In this document: in pieces, positions 13,169 through 23,802 of the stretch
Layout of the letters: every line of letters begins with the position of its first letter
How positions within the stretch are numbered: the stretch's first letter is position 1
Assembly (NCBI GenBank): GCA_947172415.1
Contig: OX359200.1
Location: 1,800,501-1,864,500 of the forward strand
DNA from: Chondrosia reniformis
Taxonomy: Eukaryota > Porifera > Demospongiae > Chondrillida > Chondrillidae
Length of the DNA: 64,000 bases
Direction of reading: 5' to 3'
Program-made: the position numbers and the translations under genes
The notes under the pieces: generated by a model
The model's database searches: none
What the model was told of the DNA's origin: nothing
The model's input: the letters and a program-made list of their open reading frames with translations, nothing else

Positions 13169-14058
13169 CCGACATCAGAGCACATCTAGATGTATGTTTC
13201 TTTTCTGCCTACTCTGTAATTTCAAATATATCATGGCAATGGATCAACAGATAAATTTACCTGGAATTTATAAAAGATAAGAGTGTGCAACTACGTACGT
13301 ACCTGTACCCTTTCACAGCATTTACAGAAATGACTAACTCATCACAAATGCATCAGGCATGGTAACTATATTCGTCTATATGTGACACATTAATACATCA
13401 ACTCAGAAAAATCCTATACTGCACGAGGATATACAGTTGCACATTCTTATCTCTTATGCACTTTTAGTAATATTTATCTTTACCATTGACAGTGTGCATG
13501 CATATACGTAGTTTATGTATTAGGCATTAAAAATTTATTTTTCAGTCTACGTACATACCTCTCTGATTTCATGTGCTGTGTGTAATTCCCATGTTTTGAG
13601 ATGAAAAAAGTGTATTTATACTTCATCTTTGATTCGTGTTTATGTTTGTAGTTATTGTTTACAGTGATTATTTACATTAAATTTTATAAATTTATAAATC
13701 ATTGTATGGAATTAACAGTTCATTGACTTATTATGGATTGTTTTACATACCCTAGTACCGTTCCTATTTCTACTTATAAAGGGGAATATATATTTGTATG
13801 AGTAATCCCTGCTCTGCTTTGACCTTTATATACATGTACGTAATGTATATAGTATATACATTACGTACATATACGTATATGTACGTATGTACTGTGTACT
13901 ACACAGTACATACACTGTAGGTACTGTGTATTTTCACTACCTTTAGTATATATGTACTTTGTTCTCTTATTGTATACATGTACTGTATATGTACGTAAGT
14001 ATACATGCATTAGCAATTATATAAGTTGTTAGCTTTTTATGCATTATGATTTTTATAG
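13169..14058. other. Satellite edge with diverged unit copies and two palindromes
   Basis: At 13185-13250 (TTTCTTTTCTGCC ... GGCAATGGATCAACAG) and 13588-13720 (CCCATGTTTTGAGATG ... ATTAACAGTTCATTG) there are diverged satellite copies, perhaps ancestral single units. From about 13836 to 13911 two strong palindromes stand next to each other: ACGTAATGTATAT/ATATACATTACGT, then GTATGTACTGTGTA-C-TACACAGTACATAC. TACGTA-type words are frequent here and across the window. No gene is recognised before the exon at 14059. Confidence 0.6.
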
Positions 14059-17000
14059 GTCTAAATGAAAAACCATGTTTCCAAGAACTCAGAGAATGTG
14101 TAATTCCATTTATGAAAACCCCATGGAAATGCATTGGTAATGAATTAGGTATTCCTTACAATATCTTATCTGCAATTGAGTCAAAGAATGAAAGGAACAG
14201 CCAACTTTGTGCCATGAAAATGTTTGAGAGATGGCTCAATTTCCATGATGATGTGAAAGAACGAAGTTGGGAGACTCTTCTGAAGAGACTATTGGCTCAC
14301 GGAGAAAAGGATCTTGTTTGCGATGTTGTAGCCAGTGTCACTATGTGTATGTATATGTGTAACTTTAGCAAGCTACAGTACAAGTAATGCACTGCTGTAT
14401 ACGCACCTATAGCTAGTTGTAAAATGCTTGTAACATTTAGATTATGTACGTACGTATAGCTCAGGTGCAAACTGTATACATATATACGTATATATACAGT
14501 ACTAATGTATATAAAGGATGACATAATAGAGCACAGCACATAAGCATTGCACATTACTATGTAGGAAAAAATGGTTCAACATACGTATATACGTAAGTAT
14601 GAATTACAATAATTACTTTATGTATCATGACTATCTGCTTTTGCATATACATCTACTTATATTGACTGTGTATTGTGTTTGTTAATTATAAATATGAATT
14701 TTATCTACATATGTAAACTCCATATATAGCTATCTGGCAAAGAGAGATAGATGAGTTTGTATCTAAATATTTGGGTACAGAATGGGATAATGTTTTCGAT
14801 AGTCTTGGTGTGAGCTCTGAAATGATAGATGAAATCAAGAAGAAGCATCACAATGTTCCAGAGAAGTGTTCTAAAGAGATGTTTGCTCTCTGGTTGAAGA
14901 AGGAAGATGGCACATGGATAGAGGGTACAGGAGACAAGAAGAGAACTTGGGGAACTGTTATGACTGCTTTGGAGTCAGCAGGAAGACATGATCTTGTAGA
15001 GAATATCAAAAGTCATTTTAAGAAGAAGTTTAAAGGTACAAACTGTTTTAATTTATGTGCACACTGTCCATACAAAGCCCTGGGATCCACTTAACTAGAG
15101 GCTATATATAGTGTCTCTCAAATTGGCACATCAGTTGTTGTGTCATTACATCAGTAACACTATCTGGTATACTGTAAACCCTTAAAATCTTAAATAGCAT
15201 GCAGCCATTCAGAATTTGCAGCTGTTTCTTGTACAAGTGTATACAGTTTTATATTTTACTAGAAATATTAAAAATTTTCTACAAAAATAGTGAAGATGTA
15301 GGGATGGCATAAAAAGTAGAGAAACAAGAAAGAGATGTTACACAGTGAAGCATTAGCTGTGCATGAATCATACAACACCCTTGCTTGTAGGATTCATGTA
15401 TAGCTAATGCTTCACTGTGTAACATCTCTTTCTTGTTTCTCTACTTTTTATGCCATCCCTACATCTTCACTATTTTTGTAGAAATTTTTTAATATTTCTA
15501 GTTTCTGTACTTTTTATGGAGCATGGGCTAGGAATTAGATTCGTATAATTAAAATCATTTTGGTTTCGCAATCTTCGACTGATTATGACGTCATTAAAAT
15601 GGCGACTTTATTGAGGCCTTGACTCTAGGGTCATGAAAACCGCCATGCTCAATAATAGCGTTATCGCTCTCGCTTCTACAAAAGAATACAGCTCGGAAAA
15701 TTTGCAGTAGTTTCGTGTAACAATTAGTCCAAAAGCTTATATAGTTTTTTAGTTATGGCTGACGAAGAATAATAATAAGAAGAAGAATATGAAGAAGACG
15801 AAAATGGGAATTTTTAAAGTTTATTATTTCGCCAGCGGGACATATTCGCTTGCTTTTAAGGTCTATTTAGAGTATGTATATTGTATATTTAGCTATACAT
15901 AGCCTTGTTTTGTCGATTTTCGGCCTATTTCGGGATTTCGCTCCTATACCAATGTATGGGGAAAATGAAAAAAACCGTGTCATCCCTACATAGGGAGTAC
16001 TACCGTACTCCCTGATATTAAAAGGGTACAAATTTGTACACTTTGTACAAGAAACAGCTGACCAAATTCTGAATAGCTTTAACGTATGTAAGATTTTAAG
16101 GGTTTATACCAGATTGTGTTCAGTACATGTATAATATTATCTTTTAAAATAGGATTGCTTCCCTTTTTGAGCAAGCTCCACTCTTTGACTGTCAGAGGTC
16201 ATAGCTTAAGAGAATGGTATAAGGTTGGTCTTACTATGGGGATGGAAAGATCTTTGTTGAATGACGTTGAAGTGAGAATGAAGAGTAGTGACGTTGCCAG
16301 TAAGAAGCTGTTTGAATTATGGCGAAGCAGAGCAGATGGGACTGGGGACCAACCACGTAGATGGACCACCATTGTGGCAGCTCTTGAGAAGAATGGTTTG
16401 TATAGTCTTGCCAATTGCAGTGAAATAGAGGAACTTGCAAGGAACGAGAAGAAAGCTCTTGAAGGAATTCAGCAATGTTAGTTTCCTTATAATGTGTGAT
16501 GTAAGCCTGTCTAAGTCCCCTTCAACTATGACAGTTTTTACAGATGTTACTGTGTCTATTATTCATTGCTACATTTATATATATTATGTATGCTACAGTT
16601 TTAAGTTATATTATATAATATTTCCTGTAATCAGCATCTTTTATAGCTAGTCAACATATTGTTGATTTCTAATTGTTAATAATACATCCTTACTGGCTGT
16701 ATACACAGTATGCACATATATGTGATGTATTTATAACAAACATACATACATACATTCATTACATTTGACCTCGTTAGTCACAAATAAATAGTAACTTATA
16801 ACAAGTCTTGGATACACGTACGTATAAACATACATTCTGTATTTTTATTTTATTTTTATTTTTATATATATGGGCAAGTAATTAACTTTAAATGATTACA
16901 CTATAAACTCTGGTCAGGAATTATGTTTAAACAATACATATAGATTGTTACAGTATTACTATGTGTATAACTAAATAATGGCTCCGATAACAATAATAAT

Positions 17001-20000
17001 CTGTGTTTTAAATGTACTGGTTGCTGAAATATACTTATTATCTCTTAATTCTTTATGCATGATTGTTCAATTTGTCTAGCCATCCTTGAGATATGCAGCA
17101 CATGCTATAAACACATATATTGACATGTTTTTAGATCTTGAACTTGTTCATTACCCATCTTCTCATCTCACTGATGAGACAGCTGTTCCTCCTCCATTTG
17201 AGGATCACAATTCCCTAGTATCAGGAAGACCTCAAATTTCAAAATCTGACAGGAAAAGGAAATCATCTCCAACAAAGGAAGAGTCAAAGAAGAATAAGAT
17301 GAAGAAATTAAACAGTAAGAAACTCTAGAGAAAGAAATATTAAAAATTTTCTACAAAAATAGTGAAGATGTAGGGATGGCACAAAAAGTAGAGAAACAAG
17401 AAAGGGATGTTACACAGTGAAGTATTAGCTATACATGAATCCTACAAGCAAGGGTGTTGTACGATTCATGCATAGCTAATACTTCACTGTGTAACATCCC
17501 TTTCTTGTTTCTCTACTTTTTGTGCCATCCCTACATCTTCACTATTTTTGTAGAAAATTTTTAATATTTCTAGTTTCTGTACTTTTTATGGAGTATGCGC
17601 TAGGAATTATAATTGTATAGAAATATTAAAAATTTTCTACAAAAATAGTGAAGATGTAGGGATGGCACAAAAAGTAGAGAAACAAGAAAGGGATGTTACA
17701 CAGTGAAGTATTAGCTATGCATGAATCGTACAACACCCTTGCTTGTAGGATTCATGCATAGCTAATACTTCACTGTGTAACATCCCTTTCTTGTTTCTCT
17801 ACTTTTTGTGCCATCCCTACATCTTCACTATTTTTGTAGAAAATTTTTAATATTTCTAGTTTCTGTACTTTTTATGGAGTATGCGCTAGGAATTATAATT
17901 GTATATCATTTTGGTTTCGCAATCTTCGACTGAATATGACGTCATTAAAATGGCGAAATTATCGAGGCCTTGACTCTGGGGCCATGAAAACCGTCATACT
18001 CAATAATAGCGTTATCGCTCTCGCTTCTACAAAAGAATACAGCTCGGAAAATTTGCAATAATTTCGTTTAACAATTAGTCCAAAACCTTTTATAGTTTTT
18101 TAGTTACAGCGGGCGAAGAAGATGAAGAAGAAGAAGAAGAAGATGAAGAAGAAGAAAACGAAAATAGGAGATTTCAAAGTTCGTTCGTTTGCCAACGATA
18201 CACGGTCGCTTGCCTTCAAGGCCAATTTATAGCATGTTTGTTCTATATTCAACTCTACATAGTCTCGTTTTGGCGATTTTCAGCCTAATTCGGAATTTCG
18301 CTCCTATACCAATGTATGGGGAAAACGAAACAACCCGTACCATCCCTACATAGAGAGTACTACCGTACTCTCTGATACCATTTTGGTTTCGCAATCTTCG
18401 ACTGAATATGACGTCATTAAAATGGCGAAATTATCGAGGCCTTGACTCTGGGGCCATGAAAACCGTCATACTCAATAATAGCGTTATCGCTCTCGCTTCT
18501 ACAAAAGAATACAGCTCGGAAAATTTGCAATAATTTCGTTTAACAATTAGTCCAAAACCTTTTATAGTTTTTTAGTTACAGCGGGCGAAGAAGATGAAGA
18601 AGAAGAAGATGAAGAAGAAGAAAACGAAAATGGGAGATTTCAAAGTTCGTTCGTTTGCCAACGATACACGGTCGCTTGCCTTCAAGGCCAATTTATAGCA
18701 TGTTTGTTCTATATTCAACTCTACATAGTCTCGTTTTGGCGATTTTCAGCCTAATTCGGAATTTCGCTCCTATACCAATGTATGGGGAAAACGAAACAAC
18801 CCGTACCATCCCTACATAGAGAGTACTACCGTACTCTCTGATAAAGAACCTTTAATGGGTTATTGATAAGAGGTGGTAACTTGCAGTCAACCACTATTAT
18901 TAATATGAAGAGGAGCCATAAACTTACTGGGATCAGCAATAAGGTCATTGTCAATGGCAACTAAATGTGTTGAATTTTACAGTCTAGTCACTGTAATACA
19001 ACTAGTATATGTAGGTAGTGCACAACTGTTACTTTCGTATGTATGAATTGTTTACATATTATTTAATAGGGATTATTTTCTGTAATGCTGCTGTACAAAC
19101 AGATGCTCAAGATACAAGTGTGGATACAAGGAATGGTAAACAAATAGAGATTGGATAACAATGTCATTGGATACATAATGCATAATACATATATATATCA
19201 CGTTACCAGGGCAACCGGGTGACACTTTAACTAGTGATAAAAGTTATATCACCAGTAGGCCTACTCCTGTTTACTTATCATCACCTTTACAATTGATTCA
19301 AGTCATACCTGATATATATTAATTATACCACACTCAAGTGTGAAGCTAAGTGATATTCAACCTCGACCTTCGGTCTGGGGCAGATATCACATATGCATCA
19401 CACTTGAGTGTGGTATAACTACTACATGTACGTATGTGCACCAACCCCTTAGGACAGGTATATACGTAGGTGCAATGACTATACTTCTACACATTCAATA
19501 ATGTTGCATTTTCTATTGAAAACCATAATCACTCTTTTGGGCAATATAAGATATAACCTCTCTTGCATTGGATTGTTTACCCACTGAAATGCTATCTATT
19601 GCCATAGCAATGGGGTATAAGTTGAATAATGTATAACTTTTACATTTTATACTCAAAGTGCAATTTGTAATCATTACAAGCTAGTGCACATTTAAAAGCT
19701 TGTCCTACAGTACTGTATCTGCATATATATACCTGAAGTTGTTAGACAGCCAACACCATCTAACAACTTGGGAGAGTGTGATGGTGAGTACATATTCACT
19801 GTACCACTAAAATGTGAACCAGCTTATGTCAGTTAACTGCGTCATGATGATGTAATGATTGTTTATGTTATTTCATGTGTTGTATAGATGTTCTGGACAA
19901 TTGGAAAGAAATAATACAATCCAAACACTGGGTCTACCTGTTGGGCAACCTCACTGTCGACAAGATAGTGGACCACCTCTACCAGGGAGTGGATGGAAAG

Positions 20001-20210
20001 TCACTGGTTACTGAAGAGGTGTATGATGAGATTGAGAAGGCAAAGAGCAAAAAGGAAGCAAACAAGATCTTCCTGAAGCACTTGCTGAATGCTGGTACAG
20101 AGAAGAGTTTGAAGCTGTTTTGTACAGTTCTTCAACAAACATCTGGTGACTATCAAATTCATGAAGAGATTCTTGAGAAACTGAACAATGATTTCAAATT
20201 TGGAATGTAA
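14059..20210 (+). CDS. Multi-Death-domain / CARD protein (DD-DD-DD-linker-CARD)
   Basis: Exons 14059-14334, 14730-15035, 16153-16476, 17135-17314, 19070-19135, 19739-19783, 19888-20210 (stop). Every internal intron is phase 1. Exon 1 of this set encodes a Death-domain-like fold (PWKCIGNELGIP, FERWLNFHDD, SWETLLKRLLAHGEKDLVCD). Exon 2 is a second (TEWDNVFDSLGVS, FALWLKKEDG, TWGTVMTALESAGRHDLVEN). Exon 3 is a third (WYKVGLTMGM, LFELWRSRADG, RRWTTIVAALEKNGLYSLAN). Exons 4-6 are a Lys/Ser-rich linker. The last exon looks like a CARD (YLLGNLTVDKIVDHLYQ, EEVYDEIEKAKSKKEANKIF, FLKHLLNAG). Such domains make homotypic contacts in apoptosis and innate-immune complexes. The first donor (GTGTCA) is weak but is the one that keeps frame. 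The 5' start is uncertain. Confidence 0.75.
15259..15501. mobile_element. Giant foldback element R1, copy a
   Basis: A near-perfect inverted repeat: ~113-bp arms from CTAGAAATATTAAAAATT to AATTTTTTAATATTTCTAG around a ~15-nt centre (AACACCCTTGCTTGTA). The transcript would fold into one long hairpin. It lies in the intron between Death-domain exons 2 and 3 and is followed by a 53-bp spacer and element R2. Confidence 0.85.
15555..16015 (+). mobile_element. Element R2, copy a (terminal hairpin, Helitron-like end)
   Basis: About 461 bp starting A|TCATTTTGGTTTCGC and ending with the hairpin GGGAGTAC-TACC-GTACTCCC followed by CTGA|T. That resembles the A|TC...CTRR|T borders and 3' hairpin of non-autonomous Helitrons, although the hairpin abuts CTGA more closely than usual. 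It contains a (GAA)-rich tract and no ORF. Confidence 0.5.
17333..17573. mobile_element. Giant foldback element R1, copy b (centre flipped)
   Basis: Same arms as copy a. The asymmetric centre is reversed (CCTACAAGCAAGGGTGTTGT rather than its complement), so the middle has inverted relative to copies a and c. It begins 19 bp after the donor of the linker exon at 17314. Confidence 0.85.
17618..17859. mobile_element. Giant foldback element R1, copy c
   Basis: Tandem neighbour of copy b, separated by the same spacer that follows copy a (TTTCTGTACTTTTTATGGAG). The centre has the same orientation as copy a. Arms are nearly perfect over >110 bp, implying recent origin or ongoing correction. Confidence 0.85.
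17906..18841 (+). mobile_element. Element R2, copies b and c in tandem
   Basis: Two head-to-tail copies (17906-18375 and about 18376-18841) differing mainly in GAA-tract length. Both end AGAGAGTAC-TACC-GTACTCTCT then GA. Compared with copy a (GGGAGTAC/GTACTCCC) the hairpin stem has changed on both sides so that pairing is kept. They lie in the intron between the linker exons. Confidence 0.55.
19323..19418. mobile_element. Short MITE with 21-bp terminal inverted repeats
   Basis: Ends TTATACCACACTCAAGTGTG and CACACTTGAGTGTGGTATAA are perfect complements. The interior has a small hairpin around CGACCTTCGGTC. No ORF. Lies in the intron between the two short linker exons of the DD/CARD gene. Confidence 0.75.
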
Positions 20211-20300
20211 CTTTTCAAGTTGATCTGTATCTTGTAAATTTTGACTTATTTTGTCATTTAGTTTAATTTCTATTTGTTGATTTATAATGTCCTTTATCAT

Positions 20301-20960
20301 AGAGTACGGTAGTACTCTATAAGTAGGGATGGCCGAAAAAAAACATGGCCACCCTATTCAATGTATTATCAATTAACACCTCATAAATCAACAACGTTGA
20401 GATTTTTTGCATTCGTGTGTTTGCAGTCGTTTTTGCATGCTTTTCTAAACGCCAAAACATGTTTCGATGCTCTACAACCTTCGCAAAGTGGTTAAACCGA
20501 AATAGGCCAAATTCTGCAATTCCTACTTTTTGGGGCGGCGTTTTCGCAACGTCACATGATTCACAAAATGTGTTCTGAGCGACATACGAGGGTGTTGGTG
20601 ACGCACTAGAGAAACATCACAAAACATCACCAGATTGCGCAATCGTAACCTTGAATTCTTCATTATATCTTGCAATTGATTATTTTGCTCATTTAATTAA
20701 CCAAAACTTCACCAGACGTTTCTTATGCACATGTACCATGATATATGTTGGTTTCACAGTTATCTGACAAATTGAAATTTTTTATTAATATAACACATGG
20801 TTTGAATATAAATTTCCCATAGGTTTTCTATAGTCCTATGGCCTTTTATATGCAGATTTTGTCCTCCATTTTCTAACAAATTAAACGGAGGCTTAAATTA
20901 AAAATCCCTTAATTTGAAACGAATTTTATACCCTAAACTTTATGATAATATAACCATTCT
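20301..20960 (-). mobile_element. Element with R2-like terminal hairpin, downstream of the first CARD exon
   Basis: Begins with the hairpin AGAGTAC-GGTA-GTACTCT and TAAGTAGGGATGG, the complement of the 3' end of R2. The interior is unrelated to R2. Its first ~75 bp recur inverted near 29235-29308 (TTTATGAGGTGTTAATTGAT). The inner end was not located. AT-rich, no ORF. Confidence 0.45.
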
Positions 20961-21158
20961 GTTTCTAGGTCCTTTCTTAGAGCCATATGAATTATTTAAT
21001 TATGTTATTTAGATTACCTTAGTATATTGTAACTTGCACTGTATATATATATGTAGATGCATATACATACGTACGTATATGCATAATAAGATATTAAAAT
21101 AAGTAAATTAAGCGAATTTATGAATATGTATTTGTTTGTTCATTTGTTGTCATTGTAG

Positions 21159-21910
21159 CTGATACAATTGTAGAGTTCCTCAAAGATGTCCTCTCATGCT
21201 GCTTGCTGAAGTATTCAGACATGATCATGAGAAACATAGCTCCTCATCTGCATGCCCGTGGGGTAATCAATGATAAGCAGCTGCCACAGATTAACCAGGC
21301 TATCACTTCACACCAGGCTGGCTGTGCTCTTTATCAGTTTCTTGTTGATGATCCAAGTGAAAGGAAGCTGAGGGCATTGTCTGCTGTTCTGAAGAAGGAC
21401 AGGACACACGACAATCACCAAAAGATGGCTGAAAAGATTGACAAGTTTTTATTTGGTAAGAAGCTTATCGTGGTCATATATGTAACAGTATGTAGGTACA
21501 TTGTATTAACTGTCCTAAACTATATATTCTTTTATTGCACTATACTGTATATATATCTATAAACGTACATGCACTGCTTTTTATTGCTAATAAAAAATGT
21601 ATGCTACTAGTAACAACGTTTTGCATTGGTTATGTATGCAGTAACCTTAACTTCTTATATATACGAGCAGTAGTATACTACATTGTACATATGTAAACAC
21701 TCAATTTGGCTAAATAGAGTAACTAAATTTTGAAGCCTTGACTGTATTCTGAAGCCAAAATCTGCATGTTTCTTAATACATATTGCATTATAATATATTA
21801 GTCCTTGATTATAGGTTACATATATTAGTTCTTGTGCCAGAGTTTATATGTATTTTTAACTGTATATCTTACTATGTTAACATTTCTTGTTCACAACAGG
21901 TAAACATTAA
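21159..21910 (+). CDS. Second, alternative C-terminal CARD exon pair
   Basis: Exon 21159-21455 is bounded by TTGTAG and G|GTAAGA. It enters and leaves in phase 1, like every exon of the DD/CARD gene, and encodes a CARD-like segment (SCCLLKYSDMIMRNIAPHL, RGVINDKQLPQINQAITSHQ, CALYQFLVDDPSERKLRAL). A last exon, 21900-21910, supplies Gly-Lys-His-stop. The preceding CARD exon ends in a stop without a phase-1 donor, so this pair is best read as an alternative 3' end spliced from the linker exon at 19783. A separate gene is possible. Confidence 0.6.
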
Positions 21911-22030
21911 CAGGCAATCAAGATAGCTACAAAGCAACACTTTATTACTTATTTCTGTTCATTACACTGGAGCTGTTAAATGAGTGTATAGTGTGAAGTG
22001 AAAATGCACATGTACGTATATTTATTATTA
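21911..22030. other. 3' flank of the DD/CARD gene
   Basis: AT-rich sequence after the last CARD stop. No clear AATAAA close by and no recognised element. Confidence 0.3.
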
Positions 22031-22105
22031 GTTTGCCACATGGTCACCAGCACTAGGGCCAAACTGCCCTATGAGGTGCAAAACAACAACAACAACAAAC
22101 ATATG
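22031..22105 (+). repeat. Possible SINE 3' end with (AAC)n tail
   Basis: CACATGGTCACCAGCACTAG through CCCTATGAGGTGCAAAAC, then (AAC)5. The layout suits the 3' end of a SINE, but no second copy was found in the window. Confidence 0.3.
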
Positions 22106-22302
22106 TCTTAGTAATACAATAATACATAAACTCAACAGTCAGTTCAGCAACAACAAAAGGAGGCAATTGCTTCATAACTAAAACCAAGCAGTCCACATCT
22201 TCATAATACTCTTCAGTATTGACAATTGCTTGCATCCCTTGTCCAGAACTATAGAACTACGTAACGTCTTTGCACAGATTGTCAAAATCATTGGCCGCAT
22301 GC
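22062..22302 (-). pseudogene. Degraded exon of unknown gene
   Basis: On the minus strand an acceptor-like CTCTCTTACAG precedes a frame reading HAANDFDNLCKDVT, an in-frame TAG, then FYSSGQGMQAIVNTEEYYED and LVLVMKQLPPFVVAELTVEF. The composition looks protein-like on both sides of the stop. Family not recognised; it could be chance. Confidence 0.25.
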
Positions 22303-22309
22303 CTGTAAG

Positions 22310-23095
22310 AGAGACTGACGTTTGGTGCACCATGCATTACACTCAATTATATATGCATGAATATATAGGTTGACTGGGCAGAAATATTATCTTATATATA
22401 TATCATCATTTTGATTAAAGATTGCACCATCTAACTTCAATGCAAACATATATGCATTTTGCCAATTATGAAATTCTTTAATTTAATAAAAGGGTAATAA
22501 AGGGAGTTATAATTGCACTAAGTTAGCCTGCAAAGGCTATGATGATATATATATCACAGGAAAGTTCAATCAATTGCAATTTATATGATATATAGGGATA
22601 ATCTATAATAACATTAGTACTGGTGCATGCATGTATGCGATCACTGCATGGTTGCCAATTTAATTAATAACATATAGGACTTCAGTCCCCCAACCAAGAT
22701 TAGATTTATATATATATAGCTATATAGGTCACTTGGCTGGTTGGCGTAATCATGCAGGACCAATAAAGATGCATAGCCGGTGCCCAATTGGTTAAGATGA
22801 CCCTACTCACATGCAGGAAATGGTCTGGTCGTTTTGATTGCACAACTTGCACTAGATCTGATAATTATACATATATACTTTACTGGAAATATAGTTAGTA
22901 TAATTATGGTAAATATAGAAACATAATTGCAGCAGGAAATGTCATGGGTGTAAGTTGTCAGACCCTTATTGGAGCATTATTGCATAAGTTTATAGGGTCT
23001 AATTTTTTGTAATATCATAATAGTTGTAATGGTATACATGAGACTATAAAATTGAAATTGTTTTGTTTTGTTGAGTTTTTGGAGTTGTATGTAGC
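22310..23095. other. Intergenic, nothing recognised
   Basis: AT-rich, with many ATATAT runs. No exon with coherent borders, no RNA gene and no inverted-repeat element recognised. Confidence 0.5.
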
Positions 23096-23359
23096 TTGAC
23101 AATTGTTGAGTATGCTTTTGGAGGAGCAGTTGAGGACCAAATAAAAAGAATTCGCAAACCTACAGTTCATTTTTTATCCACATCTAATCACAAAGTTATC
23201 CATCTCATATCCATTATGTACACACCAGACAGTCTATTTTATTCCCTTTTTATCTATCCCATTCCTGTTGTAGTGATTAATAAGCCAGAACTGGCTGGTC
23301 ACTTTACTTTCTTTCTTTCTGATAATGGAAACAAGACTGACATCACATGTGATTATTAA
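23096..23359 (+). other. Unassigned 87-codon ORF
   Basis: An open frame preceded by a TTGTATGTAG acceptor-like site. The product (MTIVEYAFGGAVEDQIKR...) resembles no family I know. It could be an orphan exon or chance. Confidence 0.15.
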
Positions 23360-23458
23360 CAATAATAACACTGATTGTTAAAGTGACAATCAGGAAAGAG
23401 GCATGTTCAGTTTGTGGAGTTTGTTGCATGCACAGTAGAAACATATTTCCTTTCCTAT

Positions 23459-23460
<2 letters not shown>

Positions 23461-23492
<32 letters not shown>
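23461..23492. repeat. (CA)n(TA)n microsatellite
   Basis: CACACACACAT followed by an AT dinucleotide run, upstream of the first two-TM gene. Confidence 0.9.
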
Positions 23493-23493
<1 letters not shown>

Positions 23494-23802
23494 AAATAAT
23501 CAAGCACACATTAATTCTCGAGATTTAAAATACAAAATTTTATGTCAGCCGGAAAATTCAAAAGAACCCGCATCCAGTCTAACCAATCATAGATACATGA
23601 ACAATAACGGTTATCTATGAACAACATTGCCTTGGACGGAAATTACGCAATTTATTCGGAAGTTTAAAGGTCAACATATTATAATATATCATTGCATTTG
23701 ACCTTTGGAGAGGATATATATATATATCACTTATTGTTATGTTACCGGTGTGAAGTTTAGGTATATCCGCAGACTATACGAAGGACTCGCTATCGAACTA
23801 AA

